From contig JADJGA010000006.1 in the NCBI GenBank assembly GCA_016708265.1, positions 62,001 through 126,000 on the forward strand: a stretch of DNA of 64,000 nt, given 5' to 3'. Position numbers and translations under genes: made by a program. The notes under the pieces are model-generated. The model was not told the DNA's origin and did not search any database. It worked only from the letters and a program-made list of their open reading frames with translations. Shown here piece by piece: positions 28,160 to 35,519 of the stretch. Within the stretch, counting starts at the first letter, position 1. Every line of letters starts with the position of its first letter. The DNA comes from Saprospiraceae bacterium. Its GTDB lineage: Bacteria > Bacteroidota > Bacteroidia > Chitinophagales > Saprospiraceae.

Positions 28160-28967
28160 TTTACTGGCAATAAGCCAAAACAATGCGCAGACTTATAAGG
28201 AAACTCTTCAGTTTGCCGAAAAGCAGTTTTCCGAGGGTAATTATGATCTGGCTTTAAAGGCTTATCAAAGATTAATTTTTTTCAGCGAAGCCACAGAAAT
28301 ATTTCCATTATATTTAAAAGCTGCTGAAATTGCGATAATTGGGAATAATCTTGAATTGGCGCAAACAAATTTTGGGCTTGCTTACAACCTTACAGACAAT
28401 GATAGTCTTAAAAATGAGCTTTTGTTAAAAAAAGCATTTTGCCAGATGCGCAGCAAAAACTATCATTATGCAACAATTGACCTGCTCTCAATTAATGATC
28501 AAAATAAAATATTCGAGAAAAGACTTAATTTTTATCTTGGAACCTGCTATTTCGGTATGGAGGATTTTGATCAATCAAAGCAACATTTCGGGTTATGTGT
28601 TTCCCCGGAATCAAAATTAAAACTTGAAAAGTTATTCAGTAAAAAAAACCTGTATAGCCCTTCTCCCAAAAAAGCAAGAATACTAAGTTTGATTATACCT
28701 GGATTCGGGCAGTTTTATTCAGGTTATTTTAAAGATGGTGTTAATTCATTCCTGCTTTCTGCCAGCCTCATCGCTATAGGCATAAACAGTGCATTGGTTT
28801 ATGATCCTTTATATGCAATTGTATCAGTCTTGCCATGGTATCAAAGGTATTTTACCGGAGGTTATACGAGAGCCGAAGCAATGGCAGTTCAAAAAAGACA
28901 AAATAACAGAAATGAAATTTACAATAAGATCATTGTCCTGATTGAAAATGATTTTTCAGATAAATAA
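28110..28967 (+). CDS. TPR-like protein with C-terminal membrane domain (member 2)
   Basis: The 285-residue protein starts at MKQRIRYIIF, a good signal peptide ending LLAIS before Q. That supports this start although it overlaps the preceding gene by 50 bases. Two or three TPR-like helical pairs follow (FAEKQFSEGNYDLALKAYQR, RLNFYLGTCYFGMEDFDQ). The C-terminal part has ILSLIIPGFGQFYSGYFKDG, the same P-G-x-G-x-x-Y-x-G-x(3)-D-G pattern as its neighbour, then membrane segments and a charged tail. The two genes look like an old duplication. A role with the LolA-like and YidD-like proteins is inferred from gene packing only. Confidence 0.6.
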   Translation: MKQRIRYIIFCTIILINLLAISQNNAQTYKETLQFAEKQFSEGNYDLALKAYQRLIFFSEATEIFPLYLKAAEIAIIGNNLELAQTNFGLAYNLTDNDSLKNELLLKKAFCQMRSKNYHYATIDLLSINDQNKIFEKRLNFYLGTCYFGMEDFDQSKQHFGLCVSPESKLKLEKLFSKKNLYSPSPKKARILSLIIPGFGQFYSGYFKDGVNSFLLSASLIAIGINSALVYDPLYAIVSVLPWYQRYFTGGYTRAEAMAVQKRQNNRNEIYNKIIVLIENDFSDK

Positions 28968-28971
28968 ATTT

Positions 28972-29916
28972 ATGATATTTTATATTTCATTAAAAAAATT
29001 GCATCGATATTTTCAACAAATCTTAATTATGGCTTTTGTTGTTTTTGGTTTTGGAAGTCATGTAGTTCTCGGACAAACAGTTTTATTATCAAATGAAAAT
29101 GAAGAGGTAGGTTCATTTATGAGAAGTATCTATGAATTTTCATTTCACAAAGCAGATTCAATAATGAATTTTTTCAATTTGACTTGTGAAGATAAGGTAC
29201 TGCTATATTCGATGAAATCATATCTGGCATGGTGGAAATTATTAAGCGGAGATGACAAAAAGAAAAATATTAGGACTTTCAATTTTTGTAATGACGAATC
29301 GATCAGATTATTAAAAAGTGGAAATCAAAATGATATAAACACACAATTAAATCTCATAATCGCTTATTCCTTAAAAGCCAGAGTAGATAATTATTCAGGA
29401 AATAAAATCAGTTCAGTAACTCAGTTTTATAACTCAATTAAGTATATAAGGAAAATCAATAAAAGCAAAGTCAAAGATGAAAAAATAAATCTTATGATGG
29501 GTTTGTATTTGTATTTAATTTGTTATTTAAAATCTGAGTATTTTTTTATTAATCCTTTTTTACTTTCAATATCCGATGGTAATAAAAAAATGGGTTTGGA
29601 ATATTTAGAGAAATGTTCATTGTCAAAAAATGAGATTGTCAGAACCGAAGCAAATTATTTCTTATATAAAATCTATTTTTCGCTGGAACACGATATTATA
29701 AAAGCCGATAAAAAAATCAATACATTAATTGAATTGTACCCCAAAAACATTGTTTTCAATGTTGAAAAACTGAATATTTTAAATGCTCAGAAAAAAGCAA
29801 ATGAAGCAAAGAAATTGAAAATTCAAATAACTGAAAATATTAATAATAACATAAATCTAAAAACTACTCAAAAACAACATTTTTTACGTTTAATAAAAAG
29901 CAACACTTTTAATTGA
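28972..29916 (+). CDS. Helical (TPR/SEL1-like) exported protein of unknown function
   Basis: About 314 residues from the ATG at 28972, four bases after the preceding stop; an ATG at 28942 inside the previous gene is less likely. An N-terminal hydrophobic stretch (about 20-38, ending HVVLGQ) looks like a signal peptide or anchor with a long basic n-region. The rest is Lys- and Asn-rich and helical, with spaced Tyr/Leu positions (YLEKCSLSKNEIVRTEANYFLYKIYF) like solenoid repeats. It lacks the membrane domain of the two genes before it. I do not recognise a named family. It lies 18 bases before the YidD-like gene. Confidence 0.5.
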   Translation: MIFYISLKKLHRYFQQILIMAFVVFGFGSHVVLGQTVLLSNENEEVGSFMRSIYEFSFHKADSIMNFFNLTCEDKVLLYSMKSYLAWWKLLSGDDKKKNIRTFNFCNDESIRLLKSGNQNDINTQLNLIIAYSLKARVDNYSGNKISSVTQFYNSIKYIRKINKSKVKDEKINLMMGLYLYLICYLKSEYFFINPFLLSISDGNKKMGLEYLEKCSLSKNEIVRTEANYFLYKIYFSLEHDIIKADKKINTLIELYPKNIVFNVEKLNILNAQKKANEAKKLKIQITENINNNINLKTTQKQHFLRLIKSNTFN

Positions 29917-29934
29917 AAATCTAAATATTTCTTT

Positions 29935-30354
29935 ATGGTAAATAGCAGGTCAGAATTAACGCATAAATTGTTTTTATTTGTTTTATTTCTTGCGTTTTCC
30001 TGTTTTTTGTCTGCCCAGTCAAATCAGGAACTGAATGATTTTAAAAACTTTTTTGAAATCAAACCACATAAGCATAACTGGGCAGATCAATTGAAAAACA
30101 ATGAAAACGAAATAAATATGATCTTTTCCGTATTATTTGTATTTTATAAAGAAGTTTTATCAAACCAGGATATTGAAGCTTGTGTGATGACCCCTTCGTG
30201 TTCAGTCTATGCCATTGAAAGTATTAAGAAAAAAGGAGTTGTGTTTGGCCTTTTAAATGGTTTTGACCGGTTGACCCGTTGTAATCCGGGTAAAAGCAAG
30301 AATCTTCCAATTGATAAATCGACCGGCAAATACTATGATCCTGTTAATTATTAA
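29935..30354 (+). CDS. yidD: YidD-like membrane-protein insertion factor with added signal peptide
   Basis: The C-terminal 80 residues match YidD: FSVLFVFYKEVLSNQD, then C-V-M-T-P-S-C-S-V-Y-A, a G-V-V-F-G-L-L-N-G-F-D-R-L helix and R-C-N-P-G. The three conserved cysteines are present. YidD helps membrane-protein insertion beside YidC and is normally about 70-90 residues, usually near rpmH-rnpA-yidC. Here the protein is 139 residues with a cleavable-looking signal peptide (about 1-28, ending FLSA before Q) and an extra 25-residue linker. It lies at the end of a LolA/TPR cluster with none of those partners. It may be a specialised exported paralogue. The gene converges on ligA. Confidence 0.75.
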   Translation: MVNSRSELTHKLFLFVLFLAFSCFLSAQSNQELNDFKNFFEIKPHKHNWADQLKNNENEINMIFSVLFVFYKEVLSNQDIEACVMTPSCSVYAIESIKKKGVVFGLLNGFDRLTRCNPGKSKNLPIDKSTGKYYDPVNY

Positions 30355-30385
30355 TAGCTCTGTTAATAAACATTATTGGAGTTTT

Positions 30386-32521
30386 TCAATACAGCCCCGC
30401 ATCCTTAAGTTCATTAATAAATTCTTCTTCAGTAAATACCTTTACAGAGCCAATTTCGCGCGCTTTTGTAAGTTTTGACCCTGCATTTTCTCCGACCACA
30501 AGGATATTGAGATTTTTAGAAACAGCACTTATATTTTGGGCTCCTGCTTTTTCTGCAAGCTCCTGGGCTACTTTCCGGTTCATAAACTGCAAAGTGCCAG
30601 TAAATAATATTGTCTTACCCTGGAATACAGCATTTTCGACTGCTACTACTGGTTTGTCTTCTTCAGTTTGCTGCATGTTTACTCCACTCTCTTCCATTTT
30701 TTTAAGAATGTTAATGTTTTCTGTATTTCTAAACCAGTCAGTTACCGATTTTGCAACACTTGGTCCAATATCTTTGATGTGGAGAAAATCATTTTCGGTC
30801 CATTTTTCAAGATCCCGGATATTATCAATTCTTTGCACAAGCAGTTTTGATGCTTTTTTACCGATATGCTTTATTGTCACACTATGAAGAAGTCTCCAGA
30901 TAGGATTGGATTTTGCTTTTTCAATTGAATTTCTAAGATTTTCAGCCGATTTCTCCCTAAATCCTTCCAGATTTGAAATTTTGTCAAAATCTAGATTATA
31001 GATGTCTGAAATATCTTTCAGCCAACCTAGTTCCCAGAACTTTTTTACAATAGATTCTCCAAAACCATCTATATTCATTCCCTCCTTTGAAACATGAAAA
31101 ATCATTTTCTGCAGTCCAACCTGACCACAGGCACATTCAGAGCAATACCAGGCAGCTTCATCCTCAGCTTTTATAAGTTTTACTTTTGAGCCGGAAGTGT
31201 TCAGAGGACAGAATTCCGGGAAACTCACAGGTTTTTCTCCCCCTGTTCTCAGCTCAGGCATTGACTTAACAATATATGGTATTACTTCGCCTGCTCTTTC
31301 CACCAGTACTTTATCTCCTATCCGAAGATCTTTTTTATTGATAAATTCCTCATTATGAAGAGAAATTGACTGTATCTGGACACCAGCAAGCTGTACGGGA
31401 GTAATTTTGGCAACGGGAGTGATAGTACCAAATTTACCTACCTGAAATTCCACTCTTTCCAGGACAGATACAGCCTGTTGAGCCTGAAATTTGTATGCCA
31501 GCGCCCATCTGGGATGATGGCCTGTATATCCGCATTTATCCTGAATCGAAAAATCATTGACTTTGATCACCATGCCGTCAATATCAAATGCTAAACTCTG
31601 TCTCGTAGATTCCATTTTCTGACAAAATGTGATGACCCGATCAATCCCTTTGCATAAGTTCATTGAACTTCCGGGTGTCTTAAATCCAAGACTATTGAGC
31701 ATTTCAATGGTTTGTGCCTGAGATTCAAAGGATTTGAGGATGTCATTTCCTTCATGATCAATACAATAACTCATCTGAAAAACTATCACTGTCAGATTTC
31801 TTTTTTTTACTTCTGCCGGATCTTTCATCCGTAATGAACCGGACGCTGCATTTCGGGCATTTGCAAAAAGTGCCAGCCCTTCATTCATTCTTTGATTATT
31901 TATTTCGAGGAAACTCTGCTTCATAAGTATGCACTCACCCCTTAATTCTGCCCTGAAAATTCCTTTTTTAGAAAAATGAGCTTTTAATGGTACAGACATT
32001 ATCATTTTTGCATTTGCTGTAATATCATCTCCTTCTATTCCGTTGCCCCTGGTAGCACTTCTGATAAGCAGGTCATTTTCATATACAAGTGTGATAGTGC
32101 TTCCGTCATATTTTGGCTCAACAGTGTATTCTGTAATTTTATCCGGATCAAGATTAGCCAGTTTTCTTATCTGATCATCGAAATCTCTCAAATCATTTTC
32201 ATTGTATGAATTTTCAAGGGACAACATAGGTGTATAATGTTGAATAGTTGAAAATTCACTTATCAGGTCGCTTGAAACCCTTCTTGTCGGAGAATACTCC
32301 GAAGGTGTTAACTTTGGATTTTGTTCCTCAAGGATTTTCAATTTTTTGAAAAGAATATCATAATCTAAATCAGAAATCACAGGATTGTACTGAATATAAT
32401 ATTTCCATTCATGATACCTTATAATATCTCTGAGCAGTTCTACCTGATCTATTTCAATTTCTTTGTTTACCAGGGTTTGTGTCAGTTCGAAATAGTAATT
32501 TTCTTTATCTTTGCTGTACAT
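30386..32521 (-). CDS. ligA: NAD-dependent DNA ligase
   Basis: The 711-residue protein has the full LigA plan: an Ia domain, the adenylation domain with active-site Lys137 in EPKYDG, an OB fold (RAGEVIPYIV), a zinc-finger region, helix-hairpin-helix motifs and a C-terminal BRCT domain (FQGKTILFTGTL). It seals nicks in replication and repair with NAD as cofactor. One oddity is the zinc finger, which normally has C-x2-C...C-x4-C. Here the first pair reads C438-P-L-N, without the second cysteine, and the second half is C460-S-E-C463-A-C465, with an extra cysteine. A TATATTTG word on the minus strand at 32545-32552 is a likely -7 element. Confidence 0.95.
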   Translation of the reverse strand: MYSKDKENYYFELTQTLVNKEIEIDQVELLRDIIRYHEWKYYIQYNPVISDLDYDILFKKLKILEEQNPKLTPSEYSPTRRVSSDLISEFSTIQHYTPMLSLENSYNENDLRDFDDQIRKLANLDPDKITEYTVEPKYDGSTITLVYENDLLIRSATRGNGIEGDDITANAKMIMSVPLKAHFSKKGIFRAELRGECILMKQSFLEINNQRMNEGLALFANARNAASGSLRMKDPAEVKKRNLTVIVFQMSYCIDHEGNDILKSFESQAQTIEMLNSLGFKTPGSSMNLCKGIDRVITFCQKMESTRQSLAFDIDGMVIKVNDFSIQDKCGYTGHHPRWALAYKFQAQQAVSVLERVEFQVGKFGTITPVAKITPVQLAGVQIQSISLHNEEFINKKDLRIGDKVLVERAGEVIPYIVKSMPELRTGGEKPVSFPEFCPLNTSGSKVKLIKAEDEAAWYCSECACGQVGLQKMIFHVSKEGMNIDGFGESIVKKFWELGWLKDISDIYNLDFDKISNLEGFREKSAENLRNSIEKAKSNPIWRLLHSVTIKHIGKKASKLLVQRIDNIRDLEKWTENDFLHIKDIGPSVAKSVTDWFRNTENINILKKMEESGVNMQQTEEDKPVVAVENAVFQGKTILFTGTLQFMNRKVAQELAEKAGAQNISAVSKNLNILVVGENAGSKLTKAREIGSVKVFTEEEFINELKDAGLY

Positions 32522-32544
32522 TGTAAATATTTATAAGTAGATGG

Positions 32545-32552
32545 CAAATATA
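32545..32552 (-). promoter_or_regulatory. Candidate -7 element for ligA
   Basis: Read on the minus strand this is TATATTTG, a perfect TAnnTTTG word, 23 bases before the ligA start codon. No good -33 word was found at the expected distance. Confidence 0.4.
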
Positions 32553-32669
32553 ACCAAAATGTTTTTAAACTTGCTGCTGACATTATTTTGAAGAAAACTT
32601 TTATTAAAAAACTAATTCCCGTTAAACCTTTTGAACTAAAAACTGTCAAAAAGATGATAAGAGATAAGA

Positions 32670-33230
32670 ATGAAGTATACTGATGATCAGATTCTGAAAT
32701 TGATGAAGGATGGAAAAACAGTCAACATAGGATTTAAGATGTTGATGGACAATTATCAGTCAAAATTGTACCACCATATCAGAACTATAGTTGGTAAACA
32801 TGACGATGCAGATGATGTGCTACAGAATACATTTATCAAGGCATTCAGGAATATTGATAAATTTGAAGAAAGGTCTTCTTTATTTACCTGGCTTTTTAAA
32901 ATTGCAACCAATGAATCAATAACATATATTGAAAATCATAAGAAAAAACAATGGATTGTTGATAGTATTGAAAGCCATGAAAATATTCAGGATGTTTCAG
33001 GAAATTCAAATTTGACCGGTGATTTTATAAGATCAATACTGGATAAAGCAATTAATGAATTGCCTCAACAGCAAAAAACTATATTCAGTCTCAGATATTT
33101 TGAAGAGATGAGTTACAATGATATGTCAGGTGTTTTAGGTGTCACAAATGGAGCCCTTAAGGCTTCATATCATCATGCAGTAAAAAAAATTGAAAATTAT
33201 TTAAGGATAATTTCTGCAAACGAAATTTAG
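32670..33230 (+). CDS. ECF-type RNA polymerase sigma-70 factor
   Basis: The 186-residue protein has sigma region 2 (DADDVLQNTFIKAFRNIDKF, then SLFTWLFKIATN, the -10 binding helix) and region 4 (LPQQQKTIFSLRYFEEMSYNDMSGVLGVTNGALKASYHHAVKKI, a helix-turn-helix). It lacks regions 1 and 3, as ECF sigma factors do. It should direct an envelope-stress or similar regulon. The next gene starts 2 bases after its stop and encodes a single-pass membrane protein, and the third encodes a Spy/CpxP-like periplasmic protein. The three look like one autoregulated stress operon. The trigger is unknown. Confidence 0.92.
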   Translation: MKYTDDQILKLMKDGKTVNIGFKMLMDNYQSKLYHHIRTIVGKHDDADDVLQNTFIKAFRNIDKFEERSSLFTWLFKIATNESITYIENHKKKQWIVDSIESHENIQDVSGNSNLTGDFIRSILDKAINELPQQQKTIFSLRYFEEMSYNDMSGVLGVTNGALKASYHHAVKKIENYLRIISANEI

Positions 33231-33232
33231 TT

Positions 33233-33685
33233 ATGAAAAAGGAAATACAAAACGAATTATATGATCTCAATTCTTCTCTTGTAAGGAATGAGAATATCAG
33301 GATTTATGAACCCGGTAATGATTATTTTGACAAAATGCAGACTGAGGTCTTTGTAAAAATGAATGAACATAAACAGAAAAGAACAATTTTTAAATTGAAT
33401 TCGATCAGAGTTTCTGGAATTGCTGCTTCTGTTCTTATATTAATCTCTGCTTTTGCATTGATCAATAATAAAAATAATTTAACGGATGAAATAGCTCAGG
33501 TTGATGCCTATCAGTATCTGAATGAGAATATTGACAAAATCGATGAAAGTACATTGATTCAATATATTGAAGAATCTCAACTTGTTCTGGAGGATGAATC
33601 ATTTCCTGATAATTCATCAATTGAAGCTTACCTGGAAGAAAATCCTGAAAATTATGAAGATTTAGACATAGAAACATTATTTTAA
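33233..33685 (+). CDS. Single-pass membrane protein, likely anti-sigma factor
   Basis: The 150-residue protein has a cytoplasmic N-terminal 60 residues, one membrane span at about 61-78, and an acidic outer tail rich in Glu and Asp (IDESTLIQYIEESQ, then EAYLEENPENYEDLD). It directly follows the ECF sigma gene, the usual place for an anti-sigma factor. No HxxxCxxC zinc motif is present, so it would be of a non-zinc type. The anti-sigma role is inferred from position and topology. Confidence 0.65.
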   Translation: MKKEIQNELYDLNSSLVRNENIRIYEPGNDYFDKMQTEVFVKMNEHKQKRTIFKLNSIRVSGIAASVLILISAFALINNKNNLTDEIAQVDAYQYLNENIDKIDESTLIQYIEESQLVLEDESFPDNSSIEAYLEENPENYEDLDIETLF

Positions 33686-33704
33686 AAAATTAAACTCAAT
33701 AAAA

Positions 33705-34142
33705 ATGAAGTATTTATTATCACTTTTAGTATTGTTAACTGGCTTCAATTTTCTGTCTGGTCAAAAACCCGGAAGGGAAAGGATCACAGAAAAAGTTGAA
33801 GCTCACAAAATTGCATTTATTACAAATGAATTGAATCTTACACCTGAAGAATCGCAAAAATTCTGGCCTATCTATAATGAGTACAGTGCAAAAGAAAAGG
33901 ATCTCAGACCAGAATTCAAAGGCAGACCTGAATCAGTTACAGAGGCAGAAGCAAACGACATTATAAACCGGTTCTTTGAAAATGAAGAGAAGCGCTTGAA
34001 TCTGATGAAGAATTATTATCAGAAATTCAAAGCGATATTGCCTGCCACCAAGGTTGTCAAGCTCCATTTTGCAGAAAGAAAATTCAAAGAAAAGTTGCTC
34101 GAGAAAATGAAAGAAAGAAGAGATAATCCGGCAAGAAAGTAG
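33705..34142 (+). CDS. Spy/CpxP-like periplasmic helical protein
   Basis: The 145-residue protein has a signal peptide (about 1-19, ending NFLSG before Q). The mature part is a charged, all-helical chain with ELNLTPEESQKFWPIYNEY, a variant of the LTxxQ-type motif of Spy/CpxP and CnrX-like sensors. Relatives act as periplasmic chaperones or sensors that report envelope or metal stress. It is third in the sigma-factor operon, 19 bases after the membrane protein, and a strong terminator follows. It could feed back on the anti-sigma protein (inference). Confidence 0.7.
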   Translation: MKYLLSLLVLLTGFNFLSGQKPGRERITEKVEAHKIAFITNELNLTPEESQKFWPIYNEYSAKEKDLRPEFKGRPESVTEAEANDIINRFFENEEKRLNLMKNYYQKFKAILPATKVVKLHFAERKFKEKLLEKMKERRDNPARK

Positions 34143-34195
34143 AAGGTCATTTCAAAGAGAAACTTTGTTGACTTACAAGATTAGGTTTAAGCGTA

Positions 34196-34231
34196 AATAA
34201 AGCCCTGATTCTCTCAGGGCTTTATTTTTTC
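34196..34231 (+). terminator. Intrinsic terminator of the sigma-factor operon
   Basis: AATAAAGCCCTGA (34196-34208) and TCAGGGCTTTATT (34214-34226) form a perfect 13-bp stem with a 5-base loop, followed by TTTT. It lies 53 bases past the stop of the Spy-like gene. Confidence 0.9.
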
Positions 34232-34286
34232 CTTCCATTTATTATAAATAAATTATATATAATTTTTTTTTAATAGGAAAAATTAT

Positions 34287-34367
34287 TACCTTTGTCCATT
34301 ATTTTAGTCATAGGGTGTCTGTTATTTCGTTGCCTTGTCGGGATGCTTATTTCGACAAGGTTTTTTT
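34287..34367 (+). ncRNA. Candidate short RNA or terminated leader
   Basis: TACCTTTG at 34287-34294 fits the -7 element and would start transcription near 34299. A hairpin CCTTGTCG (34333-34340) with CGACAAGG (34353-34360), followed by seven T, forms a good terminator. The unit would be about 65-70 bases and contains no credible frame. A second promoter word (34410-34417) then starts the next genes afresh, so this is either a free small RNA or an attenuated leader for them. Confidence 0.4.
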
Positions 34368-34409
34368 ATTTTAGAGATTAGATAATATTAAGTTTAAATT
34401 TATTTTATC

Positions 34410-34417
34410 TATATTTG
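34410..34417 (+). promoter_or_regulatory. Promoter -7 element for the small membrane protein and kinase genes
   Basis: TATATTTG followed by CAGG is a strong TAnnTTTG word. Predicted transcription begins near 34422, about 18 bases before the ATG at 34440. The -33 region is only T-rich. Confidence 0.5.
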
Positions 34418-34439
34418 CAGGCAATTTAAAGCAGATAAC

Positions 34440-34580
34440 ATGTCAAAGTTACTTTATTGGATAGGGTTTATTGTTTCTACAGCCATAATGGTATGGTTAT
34501 TAGTGTATCATCCTGAATGGTTTTGGGCTATGCTTCCATTTGTAGGCACATTTCTTGTAAAAGCTCTGGACGTTATATAA
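34440..34580 (+). CDS. 46-residue two-span membrane protein
   Basis: A short frame opens at ATG 34440 and ends TAA 34580, giving 46 residues beginning MSKLLYWIGF and ending KALDVI. It has two hydrophobic segments (about 4-22 and 25-43) joined by a YHPEW turn, the pattern of a small hairpin membrane protein. A perfect -7 element lies 23 bases upstream and the PfkB kinase gene starts 10 bases downstream, so both are probably co-transcribed. The two terminator-like hairpins before it and the good promoter argue that it is a real gene. No family is recognised. Confidence 0.6.
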   Translation: MSKLLYWIGFIVSTAIMVWLLVYHPEWFWAMLPFVGTFLVKALDVI

Positions 34581-34590
34581 ATAAATATTT

Positions 34591-35508
34591 ATGAGTTTAA
34601 TGACAGTTGGAACAATGGCATTTGATTCCATAGAAACCCCATTTGGTAAAGCTGAAAAAATAGTTGGAGGAGCATGTACATACATAAGCTGGGCGGCTTC
34701 ATATTTTACTGATAAGATAAATCTGGTTTCAATTGTTGGGGATGATTTTCCTGATGATGAACTCAATCAATTGAGTAACAGGGGAGTTGATTTGACGGGT
34801 CTGGAAATAAAGGAGAATGCAAGAACTTTTTTCTGGGCAGGGAAATATCATTATAACATGATCTCAAGGGATACTCTCACTACAGATCTGAATGTTCTTG
34901 ATGATTTCAACCCTATTTTGCCTGATACATACAAAAGTTCTGAATTTGTTATGCTTGGAAATCTGACCCCAGCGATTCAGCAGCAGGTACTTGATCAACT
35001 GGATGACGCGAAAAAGCCTTTTGTAGCTCTTGACACTATGAATTTCTGGATGGATCTGGCAATGGATGAGCTTTTGAAAGTGATATCTCAGGTTGATGCA
35101 CTTATTATAAATGATGAAGAGGCAAGACAACTTAGCGGAGAATTTTCGCTGATCAATGCTGCTCAGAAAATTCACAAGCTCGGACCCAAGTACCTTATCA
35201 TCAAAAGAGGAGAACACGGAGCTTTTTTATTCTTCGAAAAACAGATGTTCTTCGCTCCCGGTCTGCCTCTGGAAGAAGTTAAAGACCCGACAGGTGCAGG
35301 TGATACTTTTGCTGGAGGACTTATGGGATACCTGGCTTATACAAACGATATTTCATTTGACAACATGAAAAGAGCAATTATATACGGATCAGCAATGGCT
35401 TCATTCTGCGTAGAGGAATTCGGGCTCTCAAACCTAAAAAAACTCGATTACGAAATGATACAGTCGAGAGTGAGGCAGTTTTATGAATTGGTGAAGTTTG
35501 AAATTTAA
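34591..35508 (+). CDS. PfkB-family carbohydrate/nucleoside kinase
   Basis: The 305-residue protein belongs to the ribokinase/PfkB fold. The C-terminal signature DPTGAGDTFAGG is at 232-243 with catalytic base Asp238. The N-terminal GGACTYISWAAS segment (about 28-40) takes the place of the first PfkB signature and sets the substrate pocket. It transfers phosphate from ATP to a sugar or related alcohol in the cytoplasm. The substrate cannot be told from the sequence. It follows the 46-residue membrane protein by 10 bases and precedes lhgO by 11, so the three likely form an operon. Confidence 0.88.
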   Translation: MSLMTVGTMAFDSIETPFGKAEKIVGGACTYISWAASYFTDKINLVSIVGDDFPDDELNQLSNRGVDLTGLEIKENARTFFWAGKYHYNMISRDTLTTDLNVLDDFNPILPDTYKSSEFVMLGNLTPAIQQQVLDQLDDAKKPFVALDTMNFWMDLAMDELLKVISQVDALIINDEEARQLSGEFSLINAAQKIHKLGPKYLIIKRGEHGAFLFFEKQMFFAPGLPLEEVKDPTGAGDTFAGGLMGYLAYTNDISFDNMKRAIIYGSAMASFCVEEFGLSNLKKLDYEMIQSRVRQFYELVKFEI

Positions 35509-35519
35509 ATTCTTTATTT

